From Pseudomonas nitroreducens (GTDB taxonomy: Bacteria; Pseudomonadota; Gammaproteobacteria; Pseudomonadales; Pseudomonadaceae): 64,000 nucleotides of DNA. Position 1 is the stretch's first letter; each line of letters opens with the position of its first letter. The translations under genes were made by a program, and so were the position numbers. Shown here in pieces: positions 35,908 through 43,959 of the stretch. The notes below the pieces were generated by a model. It had not been told where the DNA came from. It searched no databases and saw nothing but the letters and a program-made list of their open reading frames with translations. The stretch spans positions 1-64,000 of the forward strand of contig NZ_JACHLI010000004.1 of NCBI RefSeq assembly GCF_014204515.1, given 5' to 3'.

Positions 35908-36045
35908 TGCCCTCTCCCTAACCCTCTCCCTGAAGGGAGAGGGGACTGGTTCGGTGCCGGCTGAAGCCACGACGTCAGCCGGCACGGATAGCTCCCTCTC
36001 CCTTCGGAGCGGGGCGCGCAGCCAGGGCGGGGGAGAGGGAAAATC
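35908..36045. repeat. Second repeat family: paired CCCTCTCCC / GGGAGAGGG blocks
   Basis: Inverted blocks CCCTCTCCCTGAAGGGAGAG and CCCTCTCCCTTCGGAGCG... with GGGGGAGAGGGAAAAT flank a central stretch. A related element occurs at 50175-50300. This is a dispersed intergenic palindrome, non-coding. Confidence 0.75.
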
Positions 36046-36110
36046 CGAGGTACGAACGATCAGAAGAAGACAGTTGCCCCTACAGGTCGTCTCCGACGCA
36101 TCCGGCAGCG

Positions 36111-36213
36111 TAGGAGCGGACCTTGTCCGCGAAATCCCGCGCGGAGGAATTCGTGCTCACCGGGAAATCTCCAGGCCCTGCGCCCCGCGTAGGAGCGGAC
36201 TCCGTCCGCGATG
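36111..36213. repeat. REP block, second copy of the 35139-35240 block
   Basis: GTAGGAGCGGACCTTGTCCG, then CGCGGAGGAATTCGTGCTCA, then GTAGGAGCGGACTCCGTCCG: the same order as at 35139-35240 with few changes. It ends 35 bases before the stop of the last Cup chaperone gene. Confidence 0.8.
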
Positions 36214-36247
36214 GGCATCGTGGCCTTCGGTCCTGCCGGCAGGCGCC

Positions 36248-36967
36248 TCAGCGCAAAGGCGCCTCGCCCTGCTGGCTGTTGCCGCCGTCATCGATCCACA
36301 GGTAACGAACCTGGCTCGCGGCAGCGGGCAGGGGCTGGGAGGGCGTCAGCAGGCGCTGTGAAAAAGGCGCCAGCAGTTCGGCCGGCAACGGCGTGCCGGC
36401 TTCACCCTGGCGTACCTCGCCACCGGCGAGGGTGATGAAATAGGGCGTGGGATTCTCCACCTGCACCGCGTTGCCCTGGCGGCGGAACACCAGCTTGCGC
36501 GGCGCCTCTTCCGCGGCCTTGTTCAGCGCGCGAGGACGGTAGATGACCTTCATCTGCGTACGCAGGGTCACGGTCAGCCGCGACTGCCCTTCGGCCAGTG
36601 CATCACCGGGCTGCGGCGGGATTTCGTAGAGGTTCAGCCAGTACAGCGACTCGCGGTCGCCAGGGAGCTTTTCCCCGGTGTAGAGCAGGCGCAGGCTGCG
36701 CTGCTGGCCGGGGTTCAGGCGGAACACCGGGGGCAGCGGCATGATCGGCGCCTGGGCGCTCTGCGGGGCGGACTCCAGGTCGCCGTCGTCGATCCAGGTC
36801 TGCACGATCACCGGGTAGGTGTTCTGGTTCACCAGCTCCAGGGAGGCTTCGCGCTGGCCTTCGTCGAAGATCACCCGGGTGCGCTCGGCGGTGACGCCGG
36901 CGTGGGCAGTGGCGCCGGCCAGCAGCGCCAGGCCCAGCAGGGCTGAACGCAGGAGGTTACTGGACAC
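36248..36967 (-). CDS. Periplasmic fimbrial chaperone, fifth gene of the minus-strand Cup operon
   Basis: The 239-residue PapD-like chaperone has a signal peptide ending AGATAHA, the N-terminal Ig-like domain with VTAERTRVIFDEGQREASLE, and the chaperone signature GDRESLYWLNLYEIPP. It completes subunits by donor-strand exchange in the periplasm. The start is GTG 36967, overlapping the adhesin gene by 11 bases. A second chaperone at the end of the operon is the CupA5/CupD5 position, so the operon has the CupA/CupD gene order. It may serve the tip adhesin specifically, which is inference. Confidence 0.9.
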   Translation of the reverse strand: MSSNLLRSALLGLALLAGATAHAGVTAERTRVIFDEGQREASLELVNQNTYPVIVQTWIDDGDLESAPQSAQAPIMPLPPVFRLNPGQQRSLRLLYTGEKLPGDRESLYWLNLYEIPPQPGDALAEGQSRLTVTLRTQMKVIYRPRALNKAAEEAPRKLVFRRQGNAVQVENPTPYFITLAGGEVRQGEAGTPLPAELLAPFSQRLLTPSQPLPAAASQVRYLWIDDGGNSQQGEAPLR

Positions 36968-38303
36968 GGATCACCACCTGCGCAGTGGCTTCCACGCGGC
37001 CCGGAGTGACGGTGGGCATGCTGCCCAGGCTGAGCTTCTCCAGGCGCGCGCGGAAGGTCTCGGTGTATTGCGCGATGCCGCTGACTTCGCTGGTCTTGTT
37101 CGAGGCGTTGCCGATGGCCGGGTACCAGCCGCGTGCCTCGGCATTGCTGCCCTTGGCTGAGTCCTCGTTGGCCAACAGGTTCATCGGGCTGTCGTTGCGC
37201 AGCAGGCGGATGCCTACGCCCTGGGCGATGCCGGGCTGGCCGTAGCGGTCCGAGACGAGATAGGACAGGCCGCCATTGGCGTTCACCAGTCCCAGACCCG
37301 AGGAGGCCGCCAGCGCGCCGGCGGAGACCTTGATGCCCAGCGCCGTGCCGTTGGCGGCGGTGCTGTTGATGACGCCGGTCTGGCATTTGAAATCGACCTG
37401 GAAGGGCATCTCGCGGCTCTGTCCGGCGTTGATCTCGCCAATGGAGATCGACGGGAACACCACGTGCGGCGTGACGTTGGTCACCGCGCAGGTGGGGTAG
37501 CGCTTGAGCGTGACATCGCCATACAGGCCGATAGCGCCCGGCCAGTTGTAGTGCCAGCCGTCGTAGTTGGCGTAGTGCACTTCGCCCACCCGCGGGTAGG
37601 CCAGGCCCGGCCCCTTGATGGCGATGTAGGCCGCCGGCTGGGTGTACAGATAGGCCTGCGAGGCGATGGTCGCGGAGTAGTAGCGCTGGCTTTCCAGCGG
37701 CGCGCGGAACAGTTCCGAGCGCACCGCGCTGAGGTTCTTCGCCTTGACCAGCTGGAAGCCACGCGAGTCCACGTCCAGCCCGGTGAGCACGCGCTCCTGC
37801 CAGATCGGCGTGAAGTACTGGCCGGTCTCCACGTGCGCCAGGCGCAGCAGCACGTTGGGCCAGGCCGTGCGGTAGGCGGCGGACAGGCCGATGCTGTTGC
37901 CCACCGTGTCGCCGCCGTTGTACCAGCCGCTGTAGAGGTCGTCGGCGTTGGTGGAGAACATCTCGTACACCGCATCGCTGGCGGCGCAACGGAAGAACAC
38001 CCGCTCCGGGTCATAGCCGGCAGCGGCGCCGTACTGGGTGAGCGGCGCCACGGAGCTGGCGATCAGGGTGCCGTCGGGCTGGAAGCTGGCGTCGCTGACG
38101 TTGATCACGCTGGGCAGCCCCAGCGGGCCGTTGCAGGTGTCGCAGGCACCGGCCCAGTCGGCAGCGGTGCCTTCGCCGGGGCGGATCTGGTAGGTCAGGG
38201 TGGTGCTGGCGCTGCCGACGCTGGTGACCTTGTAGCAGGTAGCCCAGGCGCTCGGCGCCAGCAGCAGAGCCGCTACGGGAAGCAGTCGCAGGAGAGGGTT
38301 CAT
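36957..38303 (-). CDS. Fimbrial tip adhesin / two-domain minor subunit (CupA4/CupD4 position)
   Basis: The 448-residue secreted protein has a signal peptide (MNPLLRLLPVAALLLAPSAW, then ATC), a large N-terminal domain (about 20-270, with cysteine pairs in ACDTCNGPLG and VFFRCAASD), and a C-terminal pilin domain starting near PTCAVTNVTPHVVFPSISIG with VDFKCQTG. This is the form of FimH-like tip adhesins, with a receptor-binding part and a part that joins the fibre. The N-terminal domain belongs to no lectin family that I can name. Its start overlaps the usher stop as ATGA. Confidence 0.85.
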   Translation of the reverse strand: MNPLLRLLPVAALLLAPSAWATCYKVTSVGSASTTLTYQIRPGEGTAADWAGACDTCNGPLGLPSVINVSDASFQPDGTLIASSVAPLTQYGAAAGYDPERVFFRCAASDAVYEMFSTNADDLYSGWYNGGDTVGNSIGLSAAYRTAWPNVLLRLAHVETGQYFTPIWQERVLTGLDVDSRGFQLVKAKNLSAVRSELFRAPLESQRYYSATIASQAYLYTQPAAYIAIKGPGLAYPRVGEVHYANYDGWHYNWPGAIGLYGDVTLKRYPTCAVTNVTPHVVFPSISIGEINAGQSREMPFQVDFKCQTGVINSTAANGTALGIKVSAGALAASSGLGLVNANGGLSYLVSDRYGQPGIAQGVGIRLLRNDSPMNLLANEDSAKGSNAEARGWYPAIGNASNKTSEVSGIAQYTETFRARLEKLSLGSMPTVTPGRVEATAQVVIRVQ

Positions 38304-40897
38304 GTGGCCTCCGGGAGTGGCGTGCAGGTCCCTTGCAGGCGGATCAGGACCTGATCGCGTTCGGCGCCCTTGAGGTCGTATGGCAATTGGCAGGTGTCTT
38401 CGGCGCGCTCGCCCCACTGCACGCGCAGCTGACCTTGCTCGCCTTCGGCGCGGGCGTAGACCTGCCCGCCCTGGCCGACCATGCCGATGTTCACGCCCTG
38501 GCTGTCGAGCACGTCGGCGCCCAGCGGCAGCGGTTCGCCATCGGGCAGTTTCGCCTGGATCAGCAGCGGGTGGCCGGTGAGGGTCTTGAACTCGACGCGT
38601 ACGGCGGCGCCGGCGTAGGGCGCGATCTTGCGTTCGGTCTCCACCAGCTCGGCGTTCTCGTCGATGCCTTGCGGGTCGAGGCTGATGGGGTTGTAGCGAT
38701 ACGGCGAGAGCGACGGCACCACGGCATAGCCGTTGCTGTCCACCCGCGCGCCCTGGCCGCCGCGCACGCCGGCGCCGCTGGCGCCCTTGGCTTCCACCAG
38801 GGCGAAGGTGTCGCCGACGTAAGGACCCAGGGTCACGCCGCCGCTGTGCAGCACCGCCGCGCCGCGCACGCCGCCGTTGACCTGGCGGTAGCTGGAGCTT
38901 TCGGCGTAGCCGGCGTTGAGCGTGGCGATGGCGGTCTGCTTCTGCAGGCTGCCGTTGAGGTCGGTGCCCTGGCCTTCGCTGTCGCGGCCGGCGGAGACCG
39001 CGTAGCTCAGCGTGCGGTCTTCGCCCAGAGTGCCGTTGAGGCCGGTCTGGTAGGTGCTGCCGCTGGTGTCGCCGGAGCGGCGGGTGGCCATGGCGCTGAG
39101 GTTCGGCGCACGGCTGCTGGAGCCCAGCGGCATGGAGAGGCTCAGGGTCAGGGTGTTGTTGCGGTTGCTGCCGTTCTGCAGGTTCTGCTGCGGCGGCAGC
39201 GACGGGTCGTAGTTGTCGTTGACGTCGCGGTACCAGGTGGTCTGCTGGCGCGAGTACGCCAGGTTGTAGCTGAGCTGGCGCCAGGTGTTGGAGTAGCCGA
39301 CCTGCAGCTGGGTGTCGCGGCTCTTGCCGTCGTAGTAGTCGCTGGTGGAGCCGGACAGGTAGAGGTTGCCGTACTCGCCCAGGCCTTGGTTGACCAGCAG
39401 GGTGAACTGGTTGCGCTGCTTGTAGCTGCTCGAATCCCAGCTCTCGCCGTGGTCGCGGGCATCGCGGGCGGACAGGGCATCGCCGAGGTCGCGGTAGCCC
39501 TCGGTGGAGTAGCGGTAGCCGGCCAGGGTCAGGGTGGTCTGGGTCGGCTGGAAGGTGCGGCTGTAGTTCAGGCCGACGCGCCAGCCCTGCTTGCGCTGGT
39601 CGTTCTCCACGGTGGCGCTGGAGAAGGTGGTGTTCATCCCGAACGCGCCGTAGGGCGTGGCCAGCACGCCGCCGCCCAGCACCGCGAGGTAGTCCTCGGC
39701 GACGCGGGCGCCGAGGTTGGCCGTCAGCGCGTTGGTCAGGCCGCGCTGGTAGGTGAAGTCGCCGAACAGGTCGTCGCCGTTGCCGTACTGGCGCGCCTGG
39801 CCGACCGTGGCGCTGTAGCGCGACAGGCCCGGGCGCATGGATTCGGGTACGGCGGAGAAGGGCACGGAGAAGCGCGAGACGCTGCCGTCGGCCTCGATCA
39901 CCTGCACGTCCAGGTCGCCGTCGTAGGCGGTGCCGTAGAGGTCGTCGATGACGAAGGGGCCGGGCGCCACGGTGCTCTCGTGGATCTTCTTGCCGTTCTG
40001 GCTGATCACCACGCGGGCGTTGGTGTTCGCGGTACCGCGCACCTGCGGCGCGTACTGGCGCTGCGAGTCGGGCAGCATGCGGTCGTCGGTGGCCAGGCGC
40101 ACGCCACGGTAGCCCATGCTGCCGAACAGGTTGCCCTCGGTGTAGCTCTCGCCCAGGGTCAGCTCGCTGCGCAGGTCGGGGACTGCGCGCTGGGCGTAGG
40201 TGCGGATGCTGTTCCAGTCGCTGCGGGTGTTCCCGGCGTAGCTGGAATAGGTGTAGTTGGACTGGTGACGCAGGCGCCACAGGCCCAGGTTGACGCCGCC
40301 GTTGAGGCCCAGGTAGCCGTAGTCGGAATGGCCGCCGCTACCGGAACCCTCGAAAGTCGAGCGGTACAGGTTGGCGTCGTAGTTGACGAAGCCCATGGTC
40401 GTGCCGGCGTCCCACTCGTCGGGGCTGACGTAGCCGCGCGGCTTGATGTCCAGCAGCGCCTGGGGCACGCCGAGGTCCAGGCGCAGGCGCGCGGTGTCGA
40501 AGGTCCAGGTGGCGTTGGGCAGGCGGTCGCCGAGGAAGTGGCAGATGCCCTGGTCGTCCTTGCCGGCCAGCGGGTCGGGGCGTGCGCCCAGGCTCTGGCG
40601 CAGGAAGCGTTCGCTGAAGCAGGGCTCGGCGCGCTCGCCGCGCTGGCGGAATTCCACCTCGGCACGGGTGGCGTACTGGCCGTTGAGGTACAGGTCGACG
40701 TGGTAGCTGCCGGCATCCACCTGGTCGGCGCGGTTGAAGCGCTCCAGGCTGCCGCCAGCCAGGCCCGAGCCCATCAGCAGGCTGTCGTCGAAGCGATAGT
40801 CCGCGTCACCGTTGGCCAGCCCGGCCATGATCAGCGCGAGGCTGCCAAGGGCGAGGGGGGCCAGCGGTCCACGGCGGAACTCAACGCGACAGATCAT
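38300..40897 (-). CDS. Outer-membrane fimbrial usher
   Basis: The 865-residue usher (PapC/FimD family) begins with a signal sequence and the N-terminal domain (YRFDDSLLMGSGLAGGSLER, AGSYHVDLYLNG). The transmembrane barrel follows with PDSQRQYAPQVRGTA and IDDLYGTAYDGDLDVQVIEA, the usual usher plug and barrel motifs, and C-terminal domains end it (GADVLDSQGVNIGMVGQGGQ). It forms the pore that lines up chaperone-subunit complexes. It overlaps the upstream chaperone gene by 17 bases and the adhesin by four. Confidence 0.96.
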   Translation of the reverse strand: MICRVEFRRGPLAPLALGSLALIMAGLANGDADYRFDDSLLMGSGLAGGSLERFNRADQVDAGSYHVDLYLNGQYATRAEVEFRQRGERAEPCFSERFLRQSLGARPDPLAGKDDQGICHFLGDRLPNATWTFDTARLRLDLGVPQALLDIKPRGYVSPDEWDAGTTMGFVNYDANLYRSTFEGSGSGGHSDYGYLGLNGGVNLGLWRLRHQSNYTYSSYAGNTRSDWNSIRTYAQRAVPDLRSELTLGESYTEGNLFGSMGYRGVRLATDDRMLPDSQRQYAPQVRGTANTNARVVISQNGKKIHESTVAPGPFVIDDLYGTAYDGDLDVQVIEADGSVSRFSVPFSAVPESMRPGLSRYSATVGQARQYGNGDDLFGDFTYQRGLTNALTANLGARVAEDYLAVLGGGVLATPYGAFGMNTTFSSATVENDQRKQGWRVGLNYSRTFQPTQTTLTLAGYRYSTEGYRDLGDALSARDARDHGESWDSSSYKQRNQFTLLVNQGLGEYGNLYLSGSTSDYYDGKSRDTQLQVGYSNTWRQLSYNLAYSRQQTTWYRDVNDNYDPSLPPQQNLQNGSNRNNTLTLSLSMPLGSSSRAPNLSAMATRRSGDTSGSTYQTGLNGTLGEDRTLSYAVSAGRDSEGQGTDLNGSLQKQTAIATLNAGYAESSSYRQVNGGVRGAAVLHSGGVTLGPYVGDTFALVEAKGASGAGVRGGQGARVDSNGYAVVPSLSPYRYNPISLDPQGIDENAELVETERKIAPYAGAAVRVEFKTLTGHPLLIQAKLPDGEPLPLGADVLDSQGVNIGMVGQGGQVYARAEGEQGQLRVQWGERAEDTCQLPYDLKGAERDQVLIRLQGTCTPLPEAT

Positions 40898-41633
40898 GGC
40901 GAATGTCCATTCGCGCGCCGTAGTCGTTGATCAGCTGGGCGGACAGTGCCGCCGTGCCGGCCGGCAGCGCCGAAGGCGACTGGGCGCGCCACTGCACCTG
41001 GCCCATGGGCGGCACCATGTCCGCCTGCAGCTTCCACTGGCGCTGGCCGACGCTGAGCGTCGCGCCGCCGAAGGAGGCGTGGTAGCCGGTGGGGTTTTCC
41101 ACCTTCACGCTCCAGTTGCTGCCGTTCTGTACCAGCGAGAAGCGCAGTTTCTCCGACAGTTGTTCCGGGCTGCCGGCGATGCCGGCCGGGCGATAGAACA
41201 GCTTCAGGCGATTGCGCAGCATCAGCAGCATCTGGTTCTGGTCCGCCTTGGCGGCGTTGCGCGGCGGAATCTGCAGCACGTTGAGGTGGAACAGCGATTC
41301 GCGGTCCTGGGGCAGGCCGGAGCCGGTGTAGAGGATGCGCAGGGTCTGGCCGCTGCCGGGCGCCATGCGCGACACGGCCGGGTTGACCAGGAAGGGCGCC
41401 TTGGCGGTGTCCGGCGTCGAGGCCGGATCGTTGACGTCGATCCAGGCCTGGACCACGTTGGGGAAGGTGTCCTTGTTGGTCAGCTGCACGGTCTTCTCCC
41501 GCGACTCACCCGGATAGATGACACGGGTGCCGGTGATCACCACGCTGGCCTGGGTGAGCGGGGTGGCGAGAGTGGCCAGCAGGGCGAGCGCGAGCGTCGC
41601 CGCGCGAAGCGGGCGCAGTGGGAGTGCAGTCAT
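40881..41633 (-). CDS. Periplasmic fimbrial chaperone, second gene of the minus-strand Cup operon
   Basis: The 250-residue chaperone has a signal peptide ending PLTQA, SVVITGTRVIYPGESREKTV in the first domain, the signature QDRESLFHLNVLQIPP and LRNRLKLFYRPAGI, with the conserved basic residues that anchor a subunit's carboxy end. The start is ATG 41633, with AAGGTG upstream. It is the general chaperone of the fibre, next to the fimbrin gene, 95 bases downstream of it. Confidence 0.94.
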   Translation of the reverse strand: MTALPLRPLRAATLALALLATLATPLTQASVVITGTRVIYPGESREKTVQLTNKDTFPNVVQAWIDVNDPASTPDTAKAPFLVNPAVSRMAPGSGQTLRILYTGSGLPQDRESLFHLNVLQIPPRNAAKADQNQMLLMLRNRLKLFYRPAGIAGSPEQLSEKLRFSLVQNGSNWSVKVENPTGYHASFGGATLSVGQRQWKLQADMVPPMGQVQWRAQSPSALPAGTAALSAQLINDYGARMDIRHDLSR

Positions 41634-41728
41634 CGGAATCACCTTCGCTGCCGGACCGCGCGGGGCGTGGGTACCCCAGGGCAGTGCGACGAAGTTCAAA
41701 GGCGGCACCTTGCGGTGCCGCGGGGGCA

Positions 41729-42253
41729 TTACTCGTAACGCAGCGTGTAGGTCACCGAACCCAGTACCGGACCGGGGGGCACGGTGGCGTCTTCGGAGAC
41801 GTACTGCACGGCGTAGTCATAGCTGGTGCTGGTCTGACCATCGGCGAGGACGATGTCGCCGGCCTCTACCGCTGCACCGCCGGCCAGGTTCACCGGAGTG
41901 CCGGCCGGAGCGTCGAGCAGCTGCAGCGCAACACCGGTGGCGCCGCTGGCGGCGGTGTTGGTCAGGTTGCCGGCGGAGGTGGCGTTGGTGGCCTGGAACA
42001 GCGTGGTGAAGTGCTCGTCACCCGACGGCGCAGCGCAGCCGGTGAGATGCAGGGTGAAACTGGTTTCACCGGCGGTCTGGCCGACGGTGCCGTTCAGGGC
42101 GCTGACCGGGACGCTGTCGAGGATCACGGTCGGGTCGGTATTGCCATCGACCACCGCCGAGCAGGTCTGGTCAGTGACTTCCCCGCTGAAGTTGATGGTG
42201 TTGGCAGCGAAAGCAAGGCCCGGCACAGCGAAGGCGGCTGCGCGAAGTTTCAT
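41729..42253 (-). CDS. Major fimbrial subunit, minus-strand Cup operon
   Basis: The 174-residue fimbrin has a short signal peptide (MKLRAAAFAVPGLAFA), then ANTINFSGEVTDQTCSAVVD with the first cysteine, LHLTGCAAP with the second, the middle motif NTAASGATGVALQLL, and an end SVTYTLRYE whose last strand binds the chaperone. The ATG at 42253 is chosen over that at 42259 because GAGGAG then lies eight bases away. It is the first gene of the five-gene operon and would be the bulk of the fibre. Confidence 0.92.
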   Translation of the reverse strand: MKLRAAAFAVPGLAFAANTINFSGEVTDQTCSAVVDGNTDPTVILDSVPVSALNGTVGQTAGETSFTLHLTGCAAPSGDEHFTTLFQATNATSAGNLTNTAASGATGVALQLLDAPAGTPVNLAGGAAVEAGDIVLADGQTSTSYDYAVQYVSEDATVPPGPVLGSVTYTLRYE

Positions 42254-42570
42254 TTCCATAGCTCCTCAGGTTGGCGATTAGTCGCTGTGCATAGAGTGCT
42301 ATGGCGAGAGTGGTGAGTATTTGAGACGAATCCTAAAGAGTTCTGACTTGTACGAAATTACAAGGGGCTGATTCTTGGATTTTGTCTGGATTCTTCTGGT
42401 TTGACTGTTGATTGATACTCGTCAGATTCCCTCCCGGACGATCGGGCGGCAAGGTCCGCCCTGCTTGAGCAGTCCCCGGCGTCATCGAGGCGCCAGGAGT
42501 TGGGCAAATGGACAGCGGCCGGCCCCACGGCCGTACCCAATTGATCGTTTCGCAAAAGGAAGAGCAATCC
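42254..42570. promoter_or_regulatory. Shared divergent control region of the two Cup operons
   Basis: The only DNA between the two fimbrin genes is 317 bases, with no gene in it, and is richer in A and T than the surroundings. It holds repeated GATTC words: GATTCTTGG at 42370, GATTCTTCTGG at 42389 and CAGATTCCC at 42423, plus a possible opposing copy, CGAATCCTAAAG, near 42330. These loosely resemble BvgA/RcsB-type half sites. A GGGCGG/CCGCCC hairpin (42444-42461) may lie in the leader of the right-hand mRNA. Both promoters must be here. Confidence 0.7.
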
Positions 42571-43116
42571 ATGAAATCCAGACTGCACGCCACGCTGATC
42601 GGCCTGGCCACTGCCGGCCTGTGTGCCCAGGCCTTTGCCGCGGCTCCGCAGACCGGTGTGATCAACATCACCGGCAAGGTCACCGAAACCAGCTGCGTGC
42701 TCGACTCCAGCAACCCCAACATCAACGTGAAGCTGCCGACCGTCGACAAGGACCTGCTGGCCGCTGCACAGAGCAGCACCGGCCGCACCGGTTTCGCCAT
42801 CAAGGTGAGCGGCTGCGCCGACGGCGTGAAGGTCTCCGCCGCCTTCGTCCCGGACAGCCACGTCGATGCCTACGGCAACCTGCGGAACTCCGCTGCCAGT
42901 GGCGCCACCGGCGTGCAGGTGCAACTGCTCGACAAGAACCACGCGACGATCAACATCAACACCGACGACGCTACCTCGCAGCTGGCTCGTGCGGTCACCG
43001 TCAACGGTTCGAACCCGGTCACCCTGCAGTACTTCGCCCAGTACTACTCCCAGGCCGGCAGCGCCGGCGCCGGTAACGTCGCCGCAATGGCGAACTACCA
43101 GCTGACCTACGAGTGA
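42571..43116 (+). CDS. Major fimbrial subunit, plus-strand Cup operon
   Basis: The 181-residue fimbrin has a signal peptide (MKSRLHATLIGLATAGLCAQ, cleavage after AFA), the cysteine pair in TETSCVLDSS and IKVSGCADGV, the motif NSAASGATGVQVQLLDKNHA and the terminal AMANYQLTYE. The start ATG 42571 has AAGGAAGAG before it. It shares the family's core with the minus-strand fimbrin but differs over most of its length, so the two fibres are made of distinct subunits. Confidence 0.93.
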   Translation: MKSRLHATLIGLATAGLCAQAFAAAPQTGVINITGKVTETSCVLDSSNPNINVKLPTVDKDLLAAAQSSTGRTGFAIKVSGCADGVKVSAAFVPDSHVDAYGNLRNSAASGATGVQVQLLDKNHATININTDDATSQLARAVTVNGSNPVTLQYFAQYYSQAGSAGAGNVAAMANYQLTYE

Positions 43117-43163
43117 TCCACCAGGCCCGGGGCATCTGCCCCGGGCCGCAAGAGGACTATGTG

Positions 43164-43901
43164 ATGTCGGCTGTTCCCTCTCACTGGCTGTTGTCCGCGT
43201 TCGCTGGCGTGTTGCTGGGCGCGTTCAGCCTGGCCGGCGCCCAGGCGGGCGTCATGATCGACGGGACCCGCATTGTCTACCCCGCGAAGGAACGCGAAGT
43301 CACCGTGAAACTCACCAACAAGGGTCCGACCCCTGTGCTGATGCAGGTCTGGGTCGACCGTGGCAATGCCCAGGGCAAACCGCAGGAGGCCGACGCGCCA
43401 TTCCTGCTCACACCACCGATCTTCCGTCTCGATCCGCAGAAAGGGCAGAGCGTGCGCCTGGCCTTCACCGGCGAGAGCCTGCCGCAGGATCGCGAGAGCC
43501 TGTTCTGGTTCAACGCCCTGGAAATCCCGCCGATGCCCCAGGACGCCAGCGCCAACCTGATGCAGATCGCCGTGCGCTCGCGGCTGAAGCTGTTCTACCG
43601 TCCCAGCGGGCTTTCCGGCGACCTGCCCAGCGCCATCGAACAGGTGCGCTGGAGCGTGCAGAAGCAGGGCACGGGCTATGTGCTACGCGGAGACAACGCC
43701 AGCCCCTACCACCTGTCCTTCAGTGCGCTGACGCTGCAGCAGGGTGGCCGCAGCCACGACACCGGCGGCGGCATGATCGCGCCGCAGAGCCACCACGAGT
43801 TTCCCCTGCCCGGTTTCGCCGGCGGCAGCGGTGGAAAGCTGCGCTATCGCTGGATGAGCGATTTCGGCGCCTCGGCCGAGCAGGAAGCCGCTCTGCGCTG
43901 A
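43164..43901 (+). CDS. Periplasmic fimbrial chaperone, plus-strand Cup operon
   Basis: The 245-residue chaperone has a signal peptide ending LAGAQA, GVMIDGTRIVYPAKEREVTV, then QDRESLFWFNALEIPP and VRSRLKLFYRPSGL. ATG 43164 follows GAGG. It lies 47 bases behind the fimbrin gene and 58 before the usher. It resembles the chaperone at 40881-41633 more than the one at 36248-36967, as expected of two systems copied from one ancestor. Confidence 0.94.
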   Translation: MSAVPSHWLLSAFAGVLLGAFSLAGAQAGVMIDGTRIVYPAKEREVTVKLTNKGPTPVLMQVWVDRGNAQGKPQEADAPFLLTPPIFRLDPQKGQSVRLAFTGESLPQDRESLFWFNALEIPPMPQDASANLMQIAVRSRLKLFYRPSGLSGDLPSAIEQVRWSVQKQGTGYVLRGDNASPYHLSFSALTLQQGGRSHDTGGGMIAPQSHHEFPLPGFAGGSGGKLRYRWMSDFGASAEQEAALR

Positions 43902-43959
43902 GCTTCGACGCAGCGTGCCCCGGCGCACGCCTCCCCCGATCCGGCTGTAGGGATAGACC

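Noticed and set aside
36957..40280. 1107-codon extension upstream of the Cup adhesin
   Set aside because: The first two thirds run antiframe through the usher gene. The real start is ATG 38303 with a signal peptide right behind it.
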